Assembly: GCA_038145175.1 (NCBI GenBank) | Contig: JAYQPE010000006.1 | Span: 1-64,000 of the forward strand | Reading direction: 5' to 3' | DNA from: ATZT02 sp038145175 | GTDB lineage: Bacteria > Actinomycetota > Actinomycetes > S36-B12 > UBA5976 | Length of the DNA stretch: 64,000 nt | In this document: positions 1 to 8,493 of the stretch, in pieces | Layout of the letters: each line of letters starts with the position of its first letter | How positions within the stretch are numbered: position 1 is the first letter of the stretch | The notes under the pieces: generated by a model | What the model saw: only the letters and a program-made list of their open reading frames with translations | Databases searched by the model: none | What the model was told of the DNA's origin: nothing | Position numbers and translations under genes: made by a program

Positions 1-42
1 ACTTTTCAAACCAGCCTTGCCAGAATTATGGAGCGTTAGATC

Positions 43-708
43 TCAGTTGTAATTTTTTAAAACTGATTCAACACTTTCAGGAAATTTAGATTTTTCAGAG
101 AAGTCATCACCAGGAATTGGAGTTGTAGCGATTAATTTAAATGGAATTACCCCAGACCAAGTTTTCGAATCAATATCTGATTCAGCTTCCTTAGGAGCAC
201 CAGTTCTAATTTTTACGGAAGTTTCTAATAACGGCACCGATACCAATAAGGTTGCGGCTAATTCTTTTCTTGTAGAACTTCTAATTTCTGAACTTCTATT
301 TGGAGCAAGTTTATCTGTTAATTTGTTTAAGTAAAAATCTTTTCTATCGTCTTCAATAATTTCACCCTTGCCAAATACCACAGCGCTTCTATAATTCATG
401 CTTGATTCAAAAGAACTTTTTGCAAGTACTAAGCCATCAAATAAAGTAACCTCAACACAAATTGGAATACCTGAACCAATTCTTCTCATTAATCTCGATC
501 CAGTTGACCCATGAAGAAGAATTGAATCTTCAACTCGGGCAAAACCCATTGGTAATACAAATGGTTGATCGTCTTCGTCTGTAAATCCAACATGACAAAC
601 TAAAGCTTCGTCTAATATTGAATAAAGAACATCGCGGTCTGTTATTTCTCGATCGGTTCTTCTATTAATTGTTTTCGGTGTTGAACCAGGATTAGGAAGA
701 CTATTCAT
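43..708 (-). CDS. Pyridoxamine 5'-phosphate oxidase-like flavin-binding protein
   Basis: 221 residues. The first ~150 resemble the split-barrel fold of small FMN- or F420-binding proteins related to pyridoxamine-phosphate oxidase: an opening helix with 'DRDVLYSILDEA', then 'CHVGF', 'PFVLPMGFA' and 'ILLHGSTGSRLMR', which are typical of the nitroimidazole-resistance/FMN-binding subgroup. The family reduces or binds flavins, but the substrate cannot be told here. The start at 708 is preceded by an AAAGGAAAG ribosome-binding site. The gene lies 14 bases downstream of tRNA-Lys on the same strand, so the two could share a transcript. No vitamin B6 genes are nearby, so a true PdxH role is unlikely. 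Family call good; function unknown. Confidence 0.75.
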   Translation of the reverse strand: MNSLPNPGSTPKTINRRTDREITDRDVLYSILDEALVCHVGFTDEDDQPFVLPMGFARVEDSILLHGSTGSRLMRRIGSGIPICVEVTLFDGLVLAKSSFESSMNYRSAVVFGKGEIIEDDRKDFYLNKLTDKLAPNRSSEIRSSTRKELAATLLVSVPLLETSVKIRTGAPKEAESDIDSKTWSGVIPFKLIATTPIPGDDFSEKSKFPESVESVLKNYN

Positions 709-722
709 TCTTTCCTTTCATG

Positions 723-796
723 TGCACCGCCAGGGATTCGAACCCCGGACCCACTGATTAAGAGTCAGTTGCTCTAACCAACTGAGCTAGCGGTGC
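723..796 (-). tRNA. tRNA-Lys (CTT anticodon)
   Basis: The minus strand folds into a full cloverleaf: acceptor GCACCGC pairs with GCGGTGC, the D arm has TAGCTCAGTTGG, the anticodon stem is CTGAC/GTCAG-like with CTT in the loop, and the T arm has GGTTCGAATCC. Discriminator A. The 3' CCA is not encoded, since CAT follows, so it must be added by CCA-adding enzyme. Confidence 0.95.
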
Positions 797-816
797 TTGA
801 TGAAAATAAATACTAC

Positions 817-1434
817 CTAGGAATAAATCTTTACAAATTCTGCTATCGCTCCAACAATCATTTGGACAGCGATTGCAGCAAGCAGTAGACCTGCCAGACG
901 AGTCAGGATTGAAATTCCACCAACTCCTAAGAGTTTGGTTATTGGAATCGAAAATCTCAGTAGCAAAAATAGAACTAAGTGAACCACTATTAATCCGGTA
1001 ATAATGGTGGCAAGTTCAATTGAAGTTTCTGCTTTTCTAACAAAAATAATAGTTGCAGCGATAGCACCAGGTCCTGCCAAAAGTGGTGTACCAAGTGGAA
1101 CTAGGGCAATACTAACTTCACTTTTGTTTGTGGGGTGACTATCTTTTCCAGTCAAAAGTTCAAGTGAAACTAAAAGTAAAAGTAATCCTCCAGAAGCTTG
1201 CAAAGAGGGAAGGGAAATATCTAGGAATCCAAGAATTTGATTTCCAAATAACGCAAAAGTAAGAATAACTGAAAAAGAAACTAAAACTGCTTGCAAAGCT
1301 AATTGAATTTTCTTTTCTTTTGATTCTTTTCTGGTTAAACCCATGAAAATAGGTAATGAACCAAGGGGGTCAATAATTACAATAAAAGTAACTACTACTG
1401 AAATAAATAGTGCAATAATTTCAGCATTTATCAT
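817..1434 (-). CDS. MarC family integral membrane protein
   Basis: 205 residues with about six hydrophobic helices. The family signatures are visible: 'DPLGSLPIFMGLT' after the first helix and 'PLGTPLLAGPGAIAATI' in the second half, the two Pro/Gly-rich half-repeats of MarC/UPF0056 proteins. The MarC name derives from an E. coli locus, but the role of the family is not established. The reading frame is open further upstream to 1500, but that extension runs through the tRNA-His gene. The ATG at 1434 follows AAAGGA, so I place the start there. It lies between two tRNA genes on the same strand. Confidence 0.85.
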   Translation of the reverse strand: MINAEIIALFISVVVTFIVIIDPLGSLPIFMGLTRKESKEKKIQLALQAVLVSFSVILTFALFGNQILGFLDISLPSLQASGGLLLLLVSLELLTGKDSHPTNKSEVSIALVPLGTPLLAGPGAIAATIIFVRKAETSIELATIITGLIVVHLVLFLLLRFSIPITKLLGVGGISILTRLAGLLLAAIAVQMIVGAIAEFVKIYS

Positions 1435-1455
1435 TTTTGTCCTTTGGTTAATAAT

Positions 1456-1532
1456 TGGGGTGAGTAACGGGACTCGAACCCGCGACGTCCTGGACCACAA
1501 CCAGGTGCTCTACCAGCTGAGCTATACCCACC
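1456..1532 (-). tRNA. tRNA-His (GTG anticodon)
   Basis: Minus-strand cloverleaf with acceptor GTGGGTA/TACTCAC, the D-arm TAGCTCAGCTGG, the anticodon loop TTGTGGT and a GGGTTCGAGTCCC T arm. An extra 5' G faces discriminator C, the hallmark of tRNA-His (G-1:C73). A CCA triplet follows the discriminator in the DNA (1458-1456), unlike the other tRNAs here, perhaps by chance. Next to orn, as in other actinobacteria. Confidence 0.95.
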
Positions 1533-1584
1533 AAGTTTTGTTTCTAAAGCAAAATTCATTCTATCTTTAAGAAAGTTTTCAATA

Positions 1585-2196
1585 TTATTCGTGTTCAACA
1601 ACGAATCGATTTGCTAATTCTTTAGCAATATCTGAACCAGGTCCAGGTTGAGCGACCATTATTGCTTCTCGGTAATAGCGAAGTTCAGCAATACTTTCTC
1701 GAATGTCGGCTAACGCTCTGTGGTTTCCTGTTTTTTCTGGAGCAGAGAAATAAACTTTTGGATACCATCTTCTGGCTAATTCTTTAATTGATGAAACATC
1801 AATGACTCGATAATGAAGATGTTCGTCAAATTCAGGTAAGTCTCTTGCTAAAAATCCTCTATCAACATAAACACTTGATCCTGCTAAGGGTGCTTTTCTA
1901 GCTTCTGGAACATGTTGTTTTACATATTGCATTATTTCTTTATTGGCTTCCTCTAATGAAACCCCATGAGGTACTTCTCTTAATAATCCAGAAGCTGTAT
2001 GCATTTCTTTAACTACTTCGATCATGGAATCTAATTTTTCATCTTCACATTTAATAACTATGTCTATTCCTGGATCCATTTCATTTAAATGACTGTCTGT
2101 GACAACAACAGCTATTTCAATTAGCGCATCTTTTGTAAGTGATAGCCCGGTCATTTCGCAATCAACCCAAACAATTAAGTCATTGCCATTTGCCAT
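1585..2196 (-). CDS. orn: Oligoribonuclease, DEDDh 3'-5' exonuclease
   Basis: 203 residues, the usual length. Oligoribonuclease degrades 2-5 nt RNA fragments, including the pGpG released from c-di-GMP, at the end of mRNA decay. Exo I is 'WVDCEMTGL' (Asp12, Glu14); Exo III is 'NHRALADIRESI' near residue 160, with the His and Asp of the DEDDh class. The central 'YVDRGFLARDLPEFDEHLHYRVIDVSSIKEL' region, given here in part, matches the family Exo II segment. ATG start at 2196 with a GAAAGAAG site upstream. Sits between tRNA-His and tRNA-Arg, the usual actinobacterial setting. Confidence 0.95.
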   Translation of the reverse strand: MANGNDLIVWVDCEMTGLSLTKDALIEIAVVVTDSHLNEMDPGIDIVIKCEDEKLDSMIEVVKEMHTASGLLREVPHGVSLEEANKEIMQYVKQHVPEARKAPLAGSSVYVDRGFLARDLPEFDEHLHYRVIDVSSIKELARRWYPKVYFSAPEKTGNHRALADIRESIAELRYYREAIMVAQPGPGSDIAKELANRFVVEHE

Positions 2197-2233
2197 TTAA
2201 TTCTTCTTTCAATAATTAAAATTTTTTAAAGCG

Positions 2234-2306
2234 CGCGCCCGGAGGGAATCGAACCCCCAACCTACTGGGTAGAAACCAGTTGCTCTATCCGTTGAGCTAC
2301 GGGCGC
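2234..2306 (-). tRNA. tRNA-Arg (TCT anticodon)
   Basis: Minus-strand cloverleaf: acceptor GCGCCCG/CGGGCGC, D arm TAGCTCAACGG, anticodon stem ACTGG/CCAGT enclosing TTTCTAC (anticodon TCT), T arm GGGGGTTCGATTCCC, discriminator G. CCA not encoded. Reads AGA codons, which are frequent in this A+T-rich genome. Confidence 0.95.
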
Positions 2307-2427
2307 AGAGACTCTATTTTGCTATATTGCTCACACCTTTGAGTTATCCCCAGTTTATTTGTCACTAAGAGTTAGTTCATCTATAGGTATTGCATCCTTA
2401 AATAACCTCAATTAAAGGAGATAGAAA

Positions 2428-2856
2428 ATGAATGAAATCATGACAGCCGTAGTTGGTAATGCTGTAACTGACGTGTCTTTGAAAACACTTCCATCAGGCA
2501 GGCAGGTTGCGACTTTTCGAATAGCAAACAATCCAAGAAAATTTGATAAATCAGCAAATAATTTTGTTGATTTAGATCCAAACTTTTTACAGGTCAATTG
2601 TTGGGCAGCTTTAGCCGAAAATGTCTCAAACAGTATTCAAAAAGGTCAACCTTTGGTCGTGTTTGGAAAACTAAAAATAAAACAAGTAATTGATGGTGAT
2701 AAAAATTCAACTTTTGTTGAAATCGATGCAATTTCAATTGGTCATGATTTAGCCAAAGGTGTTGCAGAATTTACCAAGATAAGAAAAAATCCTGAATTTT
2801 ATGAAAGTGAAAACTGGGCTGAGCCTAAATCAGGAACTCAAAAAACTGTTGCATGA
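2428..2856 (+). CDS. ssb: Single-stranded DNA-binding protein, SsbB-like paralogue
   Basis: 142 residues with one OB fold over about 1-105: 'VVGNAVTDVSLKTLPSGRQVATFRIA', then 'NFLQVNCWAALAENV' and 'KGQPLVVFGKLK' are the strands and helix of bacterial SSB. The replicative SSB ends in an acidic tip with a final Pro-Phe that recruits repair proteins; here the C-terminus is 'GTQKTVA', with no such tip, and the Gly-rich linker is also absent. Position directly before ettA matches the second actinobacterial ssb (ssbB). ATG at 2428 follows AAAGGAG. It probably has an auxiliary role, not general replication. Confidence 0.88.
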   Translation: MNEIMTAVVGNAVTDVSLKTLPSGRQVATFRIANNPRKFDKSANNFVDLDPNFLQVNCWAALAENVSNSIQKGQPLVVFGKLKIKQVIDGDKNSTFVEIDAISIGHDLAKGVAEFTKIRKNPEFYESENWAEPKSGTQKTVA

Positions 2857-2878
2857 CGGCTTTGAGTAATCTTAAGAT

Positions 2879-4549
2879 GTGGCCGAATTTATTTACACCT
2901 TATCCAAAGCGCGAAAAGCTCATAACGACAAAGTTGTTTTAGACGATGTAACTTTGGCTTTTTTGCCTGGAGCAAAAATAGGTGTAGTTGGTCCAAATGG
3001 TGCAGGAAAATCTTCTCTGCTTCGAATTATGTCTGGTAAAGACGAAGTAAGTAACGGTGAAGCAATGCTTGCACCTGGGGCAACTGTAGGAATCTTAGAA
3101 CAAGAACCTCAACTAAGTGATAACAAAAATGTATTAGAAAACGTTGAAGAAGCAGTTGCTGACACAAAAGCGAAATTAAATCGATTTAATGAAATTAGTG
3201 AACAATTGGCTAATCCTGAAGCTGATTACGACAAATTATTAGCAGAAATGGGAAAACTACAAGAACAACTAGATCATTTAGGTGCATGGGATTTAGATTC
3301 ACAACTAGAACAAGCAATGGATGCTTTAAGGCTTCCACCAGCAGATGCTGATGTAAAAGTTTTATCCGGTGGAGAAAGAAGAAGAGTTGCCTTAGCAAAA
3401 CTTTTATTGCAACAACCAGATTTATTACTACTTGACGAACCAACTAACCATCTCGATGCCGAAAGTGTTTTGTGGCTAGAGCAGCATTTAGAAAAATATC
3501 CAGGAACAGTTGTTGCAATCACACACGATAGATATTTCTTGGACAATGTTGCGCAATGGATCTTGGAACTTGATAGAGGACATACTTACCCATACCAAGG
3601 AAACTATTCAACTTATCTTGAAAAAAAACAAGAAAGATTAAAGGTTGAAGGTTTAAAAGATGCAAAATTAAGAAAAAGACTTGAAGATGAATTGGAATGG
3701 GTTAGATCAAGTCCAAAAGCCAGACAAGCTAAATCAAAATCAAGATTAGAACGATATGAAGAAATGGCAGCGGAAGCTGATAGAACTAAAAAACTTGATT
3801 TTGAAGAAATTCAAATTCCACCTGGCCCAAGGTTGGGCAATCAAGTTATCGAAGTTACAAATTTAACTAAAGGTTTTGGCGATAAATTATTAATTGATAA
3901 TTTATCTTTTACACTTCCTCGAAATGGAATTGTGGGAATTATTGGACCAAATGGTGTAGGTAAAACCACTTTGTTCAAAATGCTTTTAGGAAATGAAAAA
4001 CCAGATTCTGGTGAAATAAAAATAGGGGATACTGTAAAAATTTCTTATGTTGATCAAGGAAGATTAGGAATTGATCCAAAGAAAACTGTTTGGGAAGTTG
4101 TAAGTGATGGATTAGATCACATTAAAGTTGGCAACATTGAAATTCCTTCTAGAGCATATGTATCGACTTTTGGATTTAAAGGACCAGATCAGCAAAAACC
4201 TGCAGGAGTGCTATCTGGTGGAGAACGAAACAGATTAAATTTAGCGCTAACTTTAAAACAAGGTGGAAACGTTTTGCTTCTAGATGAGCCTACAAATGAT
4301 TTAGATGTTGAAACTTTGGCAAGTTTAGAAAAAGCACTTTTAGATTTTCCAGGTTGCGCTGTGGTAATTTCTCACGATCGTATGTTTTTAGACAAAGTTG
4401 CCACTCACATGCTTGCTTACGAAGGTGATTCTCAATGGTTCTGGTTTGAAGGAAACTTCGATTCTTATGAGAAAAATAAAGTTGAGCGACTAGGACCAGA
4501 AGCGGCAAGACCTCATAGAACCACTTATAGAAAACTAACTAGAAATTAG
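2879..4549 (+). CDS. ettA: ABC-F ATPase, energy-dependent translational throttle EttA
   Basis: 556 residues, two ABC ATPase domains and no membrane segment. The first Walker A is GPNGAGKSS (about 38-46), signature LSGGERRRVALAK, Walker B LLLLDEPTNHLD; the second is GPNGVGKTT, LSGGERNRLNLA and LLLDEPTNDLD. An arm-like insertion (about 95-140) lies in the first domain, and a charged linker with 'SSPKARQAKSKSRLERYEEM' joins the two. This is the EttA subgroup that binds the ribosomal E site and gates translation according to the ATP/ADP ratio. The GTG start at 2879 gives MAEFIYT, the normal N-terminus. 22 bases after ssb, so probably one transcript. Confidence 0.95.
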   Translation: MAEFIYTLSKARKAHNDKVVLDDVTLAFLPGAKIGVVGPNGAGKSSLLRIMSGKDEVSNGEAMLAPGATVGILEQEPQLSDNKNVLENVEEAVADTKAKLNRFNEISEQLANPEADYDKLLAEMGKLQEQLDHLGAWDLDSQLEQAMDALRLPPADADVKVLSGGERRRVALAKLLLQQPDLLLLDEPTNHLDAESVLWLEQHLEKYPGTVVAITHDRYFLDNVAQWILELDRGHTYPYQGNYSTYLEKKQERLKVEGLKDAKLRKRLEDELEWVRSSPKARQAKSKSRLERYEEMAAEADRTKKLDFEEIQIPPGPRLGNQVIEVTNLTKGFGDKLLIDNLSFTLPRNGIVGIIGPNGVGKTTLFKMLLGNEKPDSGEIKIGDTVKISYVDQGRLGIDPKKTVWEVVSDGLDHIKVGNIEIPSRAYVSTFGFKGPDQQKPAGVLSGGERNRLNLALTLKQGGNVLLLDEPTNDLDVETLASLEKALLDFPGCAVVISHDRMFLDKVATHMLAYEGDSQWFWFEGNFDSYEKNKVERLGPEAARPHRTTYRKLTRN

Positions 4550-4551
4550 TC

Positions 4552-5196
4552 GTGAAAATAAAATTTAGTCCAGATGAAATATTAAGTTTAAGAAATTTCT
4601 TAGAAAAACTGATTTTTTGGGACAAAAGAACTTTTTTAAGAATCCAAATAAAAGGCAGCAATATTGGTATTTTTGGCTCAACTCCATTTAACTGTTTAGT
4701 ATTTATAGCACTTCCGTTACAAAAAGAATATGAAGAAACAGATCTAGTAACTTCTTGTTCTGAAATATTAAATCAATTAAGTGATGAAAAAGTATTAGAA
4801 ATAAAAATTACGGATTCAAATAAAGTTGCACCTGAACTTGCACTTTTGCCTCCACAAGGTCCTTGGATGCCAGGCGAAAAAGGTATTGCAGGGGATGTTT
4901 TCCCAATGGTAAAGGAAAGATTAAACCGTTTAAAGTCTCAAGTTGAACCTTTACAAATGTTGCAAAATGACAAAAATAAGGGAACGGTAACTGAAGATGC
5001 CTGGAATGAAAATTTATGGGGCGGAATTACTTTTGGTGCATTAAATGTTGCAGCAGGACTTGGAATGTTATCTTTTCCAAATTCAAGAATTAATGCAGCA
5101 ACTTGTCAAGGATGGAAGAGATTTGTCACTCCAAGTGGACAAGTATTTATTAGACCTTTAAAAGCTGTAAGAAATTTACTTTCAGTAGTTAAATAA
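4552..5196 (+). CDS. Actinobacterial protein of unknown function
   Basis: 214 residues, GTG start two bases after the ettA stop, so translationally linked to it. I cannot assign a function. The N-terminal half looks like a small alpha/beta domain with 'DKRTFLRIQIKG', 'IGIFGSTPFNCLVFIALPL' and 'LLPPQGPWMPGEKGIAG'; similar spacing of a Phe-Leu-rich start, a 'GRPPF'-like turn and a 'PP.G.W' turn occurs, from memory, in unnamed actinobacterial proteins. No signal peptide, membrane helix or catalytic motif. Its stop overlaps the end of the convergent globin gene by 8 bases. Confidence 0.7.
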   Translation: MKIKFSPDEILSLRNFLEKLIFWDKRTFLRIQIKGSNIGIFGSTPFNCLVFIALPLQKEYEETDLVTSCSEILNQLSDEKVLEIKITDSNKVAPELALLPPQGPWMPGEKGIAGDVFPMVKERLNRLKSQVEPLQMLQNDKNKGTVTEDAWNENLWGGITFGALNVAAGLGMLSFPNSRINAATCQGWKRFVTPSGQVFIRPLKAVRNLLSVVK

Positions 5197-5575
5197 CTTC
5201 GTCACTTCTTGTATTAACCATAGAATTTGCAGCCATTTGTAAGTAATTCCAAATCTTAGTTTCTAACTCTGAACTTAAATTTTGTTTTTTCAAAGCATTT
5301 TGCATATGTGTTAGCCATGCATCTCTTGCTTTAAAATCAATTGCAAAAGGCATATGGCGCATTCTTAATCGAGGATGTCCTCGTTTTTCTGAATAAGTTG
5401 TTGGGCCACCCCAATATTGCATTAAAAAAAGAGAAAGTCTTTCAATTGCTCCTTCAAAATCGTTTTCGGGATACATTGGTTTAAGAATTGGATCAAATTT
5501 AACTCCTTGATAAAAATCATTTACTAAATTTAGAAAAAAAGTTTTACCCCCAAATTCTTCAAAGTCAGATGACAT
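5189..5575 (-). CDS. glbO: Group II truncated haemoglobin (trHbO type)
   Basis: 128 residues, standard for a 2-on-2 globin. Visible markers are 'LVNDFYQGV' in helix B/C (Tyr B10 region), 'FLMQYWGGP' in helix E/F, 'RGHPRLRMRHMPF' with the proximal His of helix F, and 'RDAWLTHMQNAL' in helix G, where the Trp is the G8 Trp of group II. Such globins bind O2 tightly and are linked to peroxide or NO handling. Its ATG overlaps the TAA of the upstream SDR-like gene in a TAATG, implying coupled translation. The same neighbourhood holds glbO in mycobacteria. Confidence 0.9.
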   Translation of the reverse strand: MSSDFEEFGGKTFFLNLVNDFYQGVKFDPILKPMYPENDFEGAIERLSLFLMQYWGGPTTYSEKRGHPRLRMRHMPFAIDFKARDAWLTHMQNALKKQNLSSELETKIWNYLQMAANSMVNTRSDEVI

Positions 5576-7080
5576 TATTTTTCTTCGACTATTTTTTTAA
5601 TATTTTTAATCATTCCCGGGAAGACAAATACGTGAAATGGTGCAATTAGCCACCAATAGCTATGTCCAGCTAAACCTTTTGGGTAAAAAATTGCGGTTTG
5701 TGTCAATTTACTTTTGTGTTCATCTATTTTTTCAACTTTGAATTCAAGCCAAGCTTTTCCTGGCATTTTCATTTCAGCTCTAAGTCTTAATAAATTGTTA
5801 GGTAATTTTTCTTCTACTCTCCAAAAATCAAGGGTTTCTCCAACGTTTAAATGATGTGGATCTCTTCTGCCTCTTCTTAAACCAACTCCACCAACAATTC
5901 GATCTAGTATTCCTCTGATTTCCCAAGCCCAATCAAATGAAAAATATCCATTGTTACCACCAATGGCTTCTACAACTTGCCAAACTTTCTCAGGTTCTGC
6001 GTCTATTTCTTTTATTCGAATATCTTTATATAAAGATCCACCTGACCATTCAGGATCACTTGGAAGTGGTTCACTTGGAATTCCAGGAATTGACGCACTA
6101 GACCAACGAGTTGAAACTTGTGCATCCCTAACTCGCATTAAAGCCAAATCAACTGCTTTATCAAAATTTGTTAATCCTTCTTTTGGATCCGGTAAATATT
6201 TTTTTATTTCTGAATCATGGCAAATAACTTCATTGATGAGACTTCTGACGAGAGGTCTTGCAATTGATCCAGGAACAGGAGTTACAAATCCCACCCAAAG
6301 ACTTGAAAGTCGTGGAGTAAGTAATGGAACGGGGATAATTATTCTTTTTCTTAAATCTGCAACTTTGGCATATCGATTCATCATGTCTTTGTAAGTGAGA
6401 ATGTCTGGTCCACCTATATCGAATGCTTGATTTAAGTTCTCGCTGATTCCAGCACTTCCTACTAAGTAATAAAGGACATCTCTAACAGCGATGGGTTGGA
6501 TTTTGGTTTTAACCCATTTAGGAGTAACCATTATTGGAAGTCTTTCCGTTAAGTATCTGAGCATTTCAAAGGAAGCAGATCCAGAACCAATTACGACTCC
6601 AGCTCTAAGTTCAATAGTTGGCACACCCGAATTTCTTAATATTTCTCCAGTTATTTTTCTTGACTCAAGATGTTGAGAAAGTTTTTGAGAAGGAATTAAT
6701 CCTCCTAGATAAATAATTCTTTGGACATTATTTGACTTTGCAGCATCTGCAAAAATTTGTGCCATTTTTGTTTCTATGTCAACAAATTCATTACCTTTAT
6801 TTAAAGCGTGCAAAAGATAGTAAGCAACATCTACATCTTTCATAGCTTTTGCTACATCGTTAGGATTTAATGCATCACCTGAAACTATTTCAACTTTGGA
6901 ATACCAAGGTAAATCTCTCAATCGATCAGGAAATCTGGCAAAAACTTTTACGTGATAACCAACATTTAAAAGTTCGCGAATTAATCTGCCACCGATGTAG
7001 CCAGTAGAACCTGTAACTAAACAAGTAGCATTTTCACCATTTGGTTTTTTTCTGATTTTTACAGACATTAAATCAACCAT
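5575..7080 (-). CDS. NAD(P)-binding epimerase-like protein fused to SRPBCC (DUF2867) domain
   Basis: 501 residues in two parts. Residues 15-320 are an atypical/extended SDR Rossmann domain beginning 'CLVTGSTGYIGGRLI' (GxxGxxG nucleotide-binding loop), with 'VSGDALNPNDVAKAMKDVDVAYYLLHAL' and 'LRAGVVIGSGSASF'. Residues about 340-500 form a START/SRPBCC-like DUF2867 domain with 'AEPEKVWQVVEAIGG' and 'LDFWRVEE'. The family resembles NmrA/Ycf39-like or complex I assembly-type proteins; substrate unknown. Two near-adjacent starts (MVDLM); the first is used here. TAATG overlap with glbO downstream suggests a shared redox or haem context, which is inference. Confidence 0.8.
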   Translation of the reverse strand: MVDLMSVKIRKKPNGENATCLVTGSTGYIGGRLIRELLNVGYHVKVFARFPDRLRDLPWYSKVEIVSGDALNPNDVAKAMKDVDVAYYLLHALNKGNEFVDIETKMAQIFADAAKSNNVQRIIYLGGLIPSQKLSQHLESRKITGEILRNSGVPTIELRAGVVIGSGSASFEMLRYLTERLPIMVTPKWVKTKIQPIAVRDVLYYLVGSAGISENLNQAFDIGGPDILTYKDMMNRYAKVADLRKRIIIPVPLLTPRLSSLWVGFVTPVPGSIARPLVRSLINEVICHDSEIKKYLPDPKEGLTNFDKAVDLALMRVRDAQVSTRWSSASIPGIPSEPLPSDPEWSGGSLYKDIRIKEIDAEPEKVWQVVEAIGGNNGYFSFDWAWEIRGILDRIVGGVGLRRGRRDPHHLNVGETLDFWRVEEKLPNNLLRLRAEMKMPGKAWLEFKVEKIDEHKSKLTQTAIFYPKGLAGHSYWWLIAPFHVFVFPGMIKNIKKIVEEK

Positions 7081-7131
7081 GTATGTAATTTTGCCTTGTT
7101 ATTTTGAATTTGGCTATTTGACAGTTTCTTT

Positions 7132-8064
7132 TTATCTTTGAGTTGGATTATTTGGATTTACAGTAGTTGGAAACGGCCTTGCCAGCACAGGAACTCGAAC
7201 ATTTTCACGATCAAAAGCCACTTTAAGTTTTTCTCTTATTTCTCTGGCGCTTTGCATTGGCTTATCAGGGGCAGTTTTTGCAGTTATTCTGACAAAGACT
7301 GCATCTCCTGAAACTTGTTCTACTCCAGCGTATTGAGGTGCGTCTAATAACATTCCTGAAAATGCTGGATCATCCAACATTTCTTTTCCGACTCTTTCAA
7401 TTATTACTCTTATTTTTTCTAAATCTTCATCGTATGCAATAGGAACATCAACGACAGCTACAGTCCAACCTTGACTTCTATTCGCAACTCGTAAAATTTC
7501 TCCATTTCTTACATACCAAACCACGCCACTCATATCTCTTAATCGAGTAACTCTTAAATCGACTTCTTCAACTGTTCCAATTGCCGGACCTAAATCGACT
7601 ACGTCACCAACGCCGTATTGATCTTCTAAAATAATAAATATTCCTGCAAGAAAATCTTTAATTAAAGTTTGAGCTCCAAAACCTAAGGCAACACCTGCAA
7701 CTCCAGCACTTGCTAGAAGTGGTGCAACATTAATTCCTAAAACACTTAAATCGCTCATAATTGCAACAGTCCAAATCACAATAGTTGCAGTGCTACTAAA
7801 TAATTGACCAATGGCTTTCACTCTTTGCACGGTACGTTGTTGCATAACCATTGCAGATAATTCAGCAGTATTGTCAGCAACTTTTTTATAGGCAGGAGCT
7901 TTATCTTTGGCTCTCTTTATGGCACTTTTGACAAATCTTGAAATTGCAATTCTGACAATCGCATTTAAAACTAATGCGAAAAGTAGAATAAATAAAACTT
8001 GGATAGGAACACTAGACAAATAGTCAGTAATTATTTCCAGCACAGAATTTTGAAAATTTAGCAT
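7132..8064 (-). CDS. mscS: MscS-family small-conductance mechanosensitive channel
   Basis: 310 residues. Three membrane segments lie at about 18-40, 85-108 and 113-135, followed by the family pore/beta-domain signature 'AGVAGVALGFGAQTLIKDF' and 'FIILEDQYGVGDVVDLG'. The C-terminal cytosolic vestibule ends near 'KVAFDRENVRVPVLARPFP'. The channel opens under membrane tension to release solutes on osmotic downshock. The ATG at 8064 has no Shine-Dalgarno; a TAATCT hexamer lies exactly 7 bases upstream, so the mRNA may be leaderless. Divergent from the gene at 8128. Confidence 0.92.
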   Translation of the reverse strand: MLNFQNSVLEIITDYLSSVPIQVLFILLFALVLNAIVRIAISRFVKSAIKRAKDKAPAYKKVADNTAELSAMVMQQRTVQRVKAIGQLFSSTATIVIWTVAIMSDLSVLGINVAPLLASAGVAGVALGFGAQTLIKDFLAGIFIILEDQYGVGDVVDLGPAIGTVEEVDLRVTRLRDMSGVVWYVRNGEILRVANRSQGWTVAVVDVPIAYDEDLEKIRVIIERVGKEMLDDPAFSGMLLDAPQYAGVEQVSGDAVFVRITAKTAPDKPMQSAREIREKLKVAFDRENVRVPVLARPFPTTVNPNNPTQR

Positions 8065-8127
8065 GTTACCAAGATTACTCTTAGTCTCGATTGTCTATAA
8101 ATAAGAGTTCGCAGTAAAGTAATAAAT
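8065..8127. promoter_or_regulatory. Divergent leaderless promoters, mscS and gene 8128
   Basis: A 63-base divergent spacer. On the plus strand TAAAGT (8115-8120) is followed by 7 bases and the ATG at 8128. On the minus strand TAATCT (8077-8072) is followed by 7 bases and the mscS ATG at 8064. Neither start has a Shine-Dalgarno. A -10 hexamer at that distance would put +1 at or next to the A of the ATG. Inference from spacing only. Confidence 0.5.
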
Positions 8128-8493
8128 ATGAGAGATTTACGAAGAATTGTTCAAGTTATCACACTTACATTTTTTCAAACATTGTTTTTTTTCGAACCTG
8201 CATTTGCAGTCTTTCGAGATGATGGTGATGAACCAGGAAATCCAATTTCAGGTTTTGCATCGATAGTTATTTTTGTGGGAGGACCTTTATTGATCATTGG
8301 AATAGTAACTGTGGCAATCCTTGCTCCACAATGGACCAGAAAAGCAAAATTAGAATCTGGTTTTGTCTCACATCATGAAAAATGGTGGCTTAATGGACCT
8401 GGAGAAGAAGCGCACGATTTTGATTTTGTTGAAATTGACGAAAATTTAGGAAAGTTAGTTCCCAAAGTAGGTGGCGTAAGTGCGAAGTGGTGA
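8128..8493 (+). CDS. Small membrane protein with signal-like N-terminus, DUF5130 partner
   Basis: 121 residues. A hydrophobic N-terminal segment ends in 'EPAFAVFRDDGDEPG', with AFA as a possible signal-peptidase site, then one clear membrane helix (about 46-68, 'SIVIFVGGPLLIIGIVTVAIL') and a polar C-terminal tail of about 50 residues with 'KWWLNGPGEE'. The pattern of a DDG-EPG turn followed by one helix and a 'W..GP' tail recalls an unnamed actinobacterial protein found beside DUF5130. It overlaps the DUF5130 start by 14 bases, so the two are translationally coupled. Function unknown; membrane anchor for DUF5130 is a guess. Confidence 0.7.
   Translation: MRDLRRIVQVITLTFFQTLFFFEPAFAVFRDDGDEPGNPISGFASIVIFVGGPLLIIGIVTVAILAPQWTRKAKLESGFVSHHEKWWLNGPGEEAHDFDFVEIDENLGKLVPKVGGVSAKW

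Noticed and set aside
1435..1500. Longer MarC N-terminus
   Set aside because: Overlaps the tRNA-His gene; ATG 1434 has a Shine-Dalgarno.
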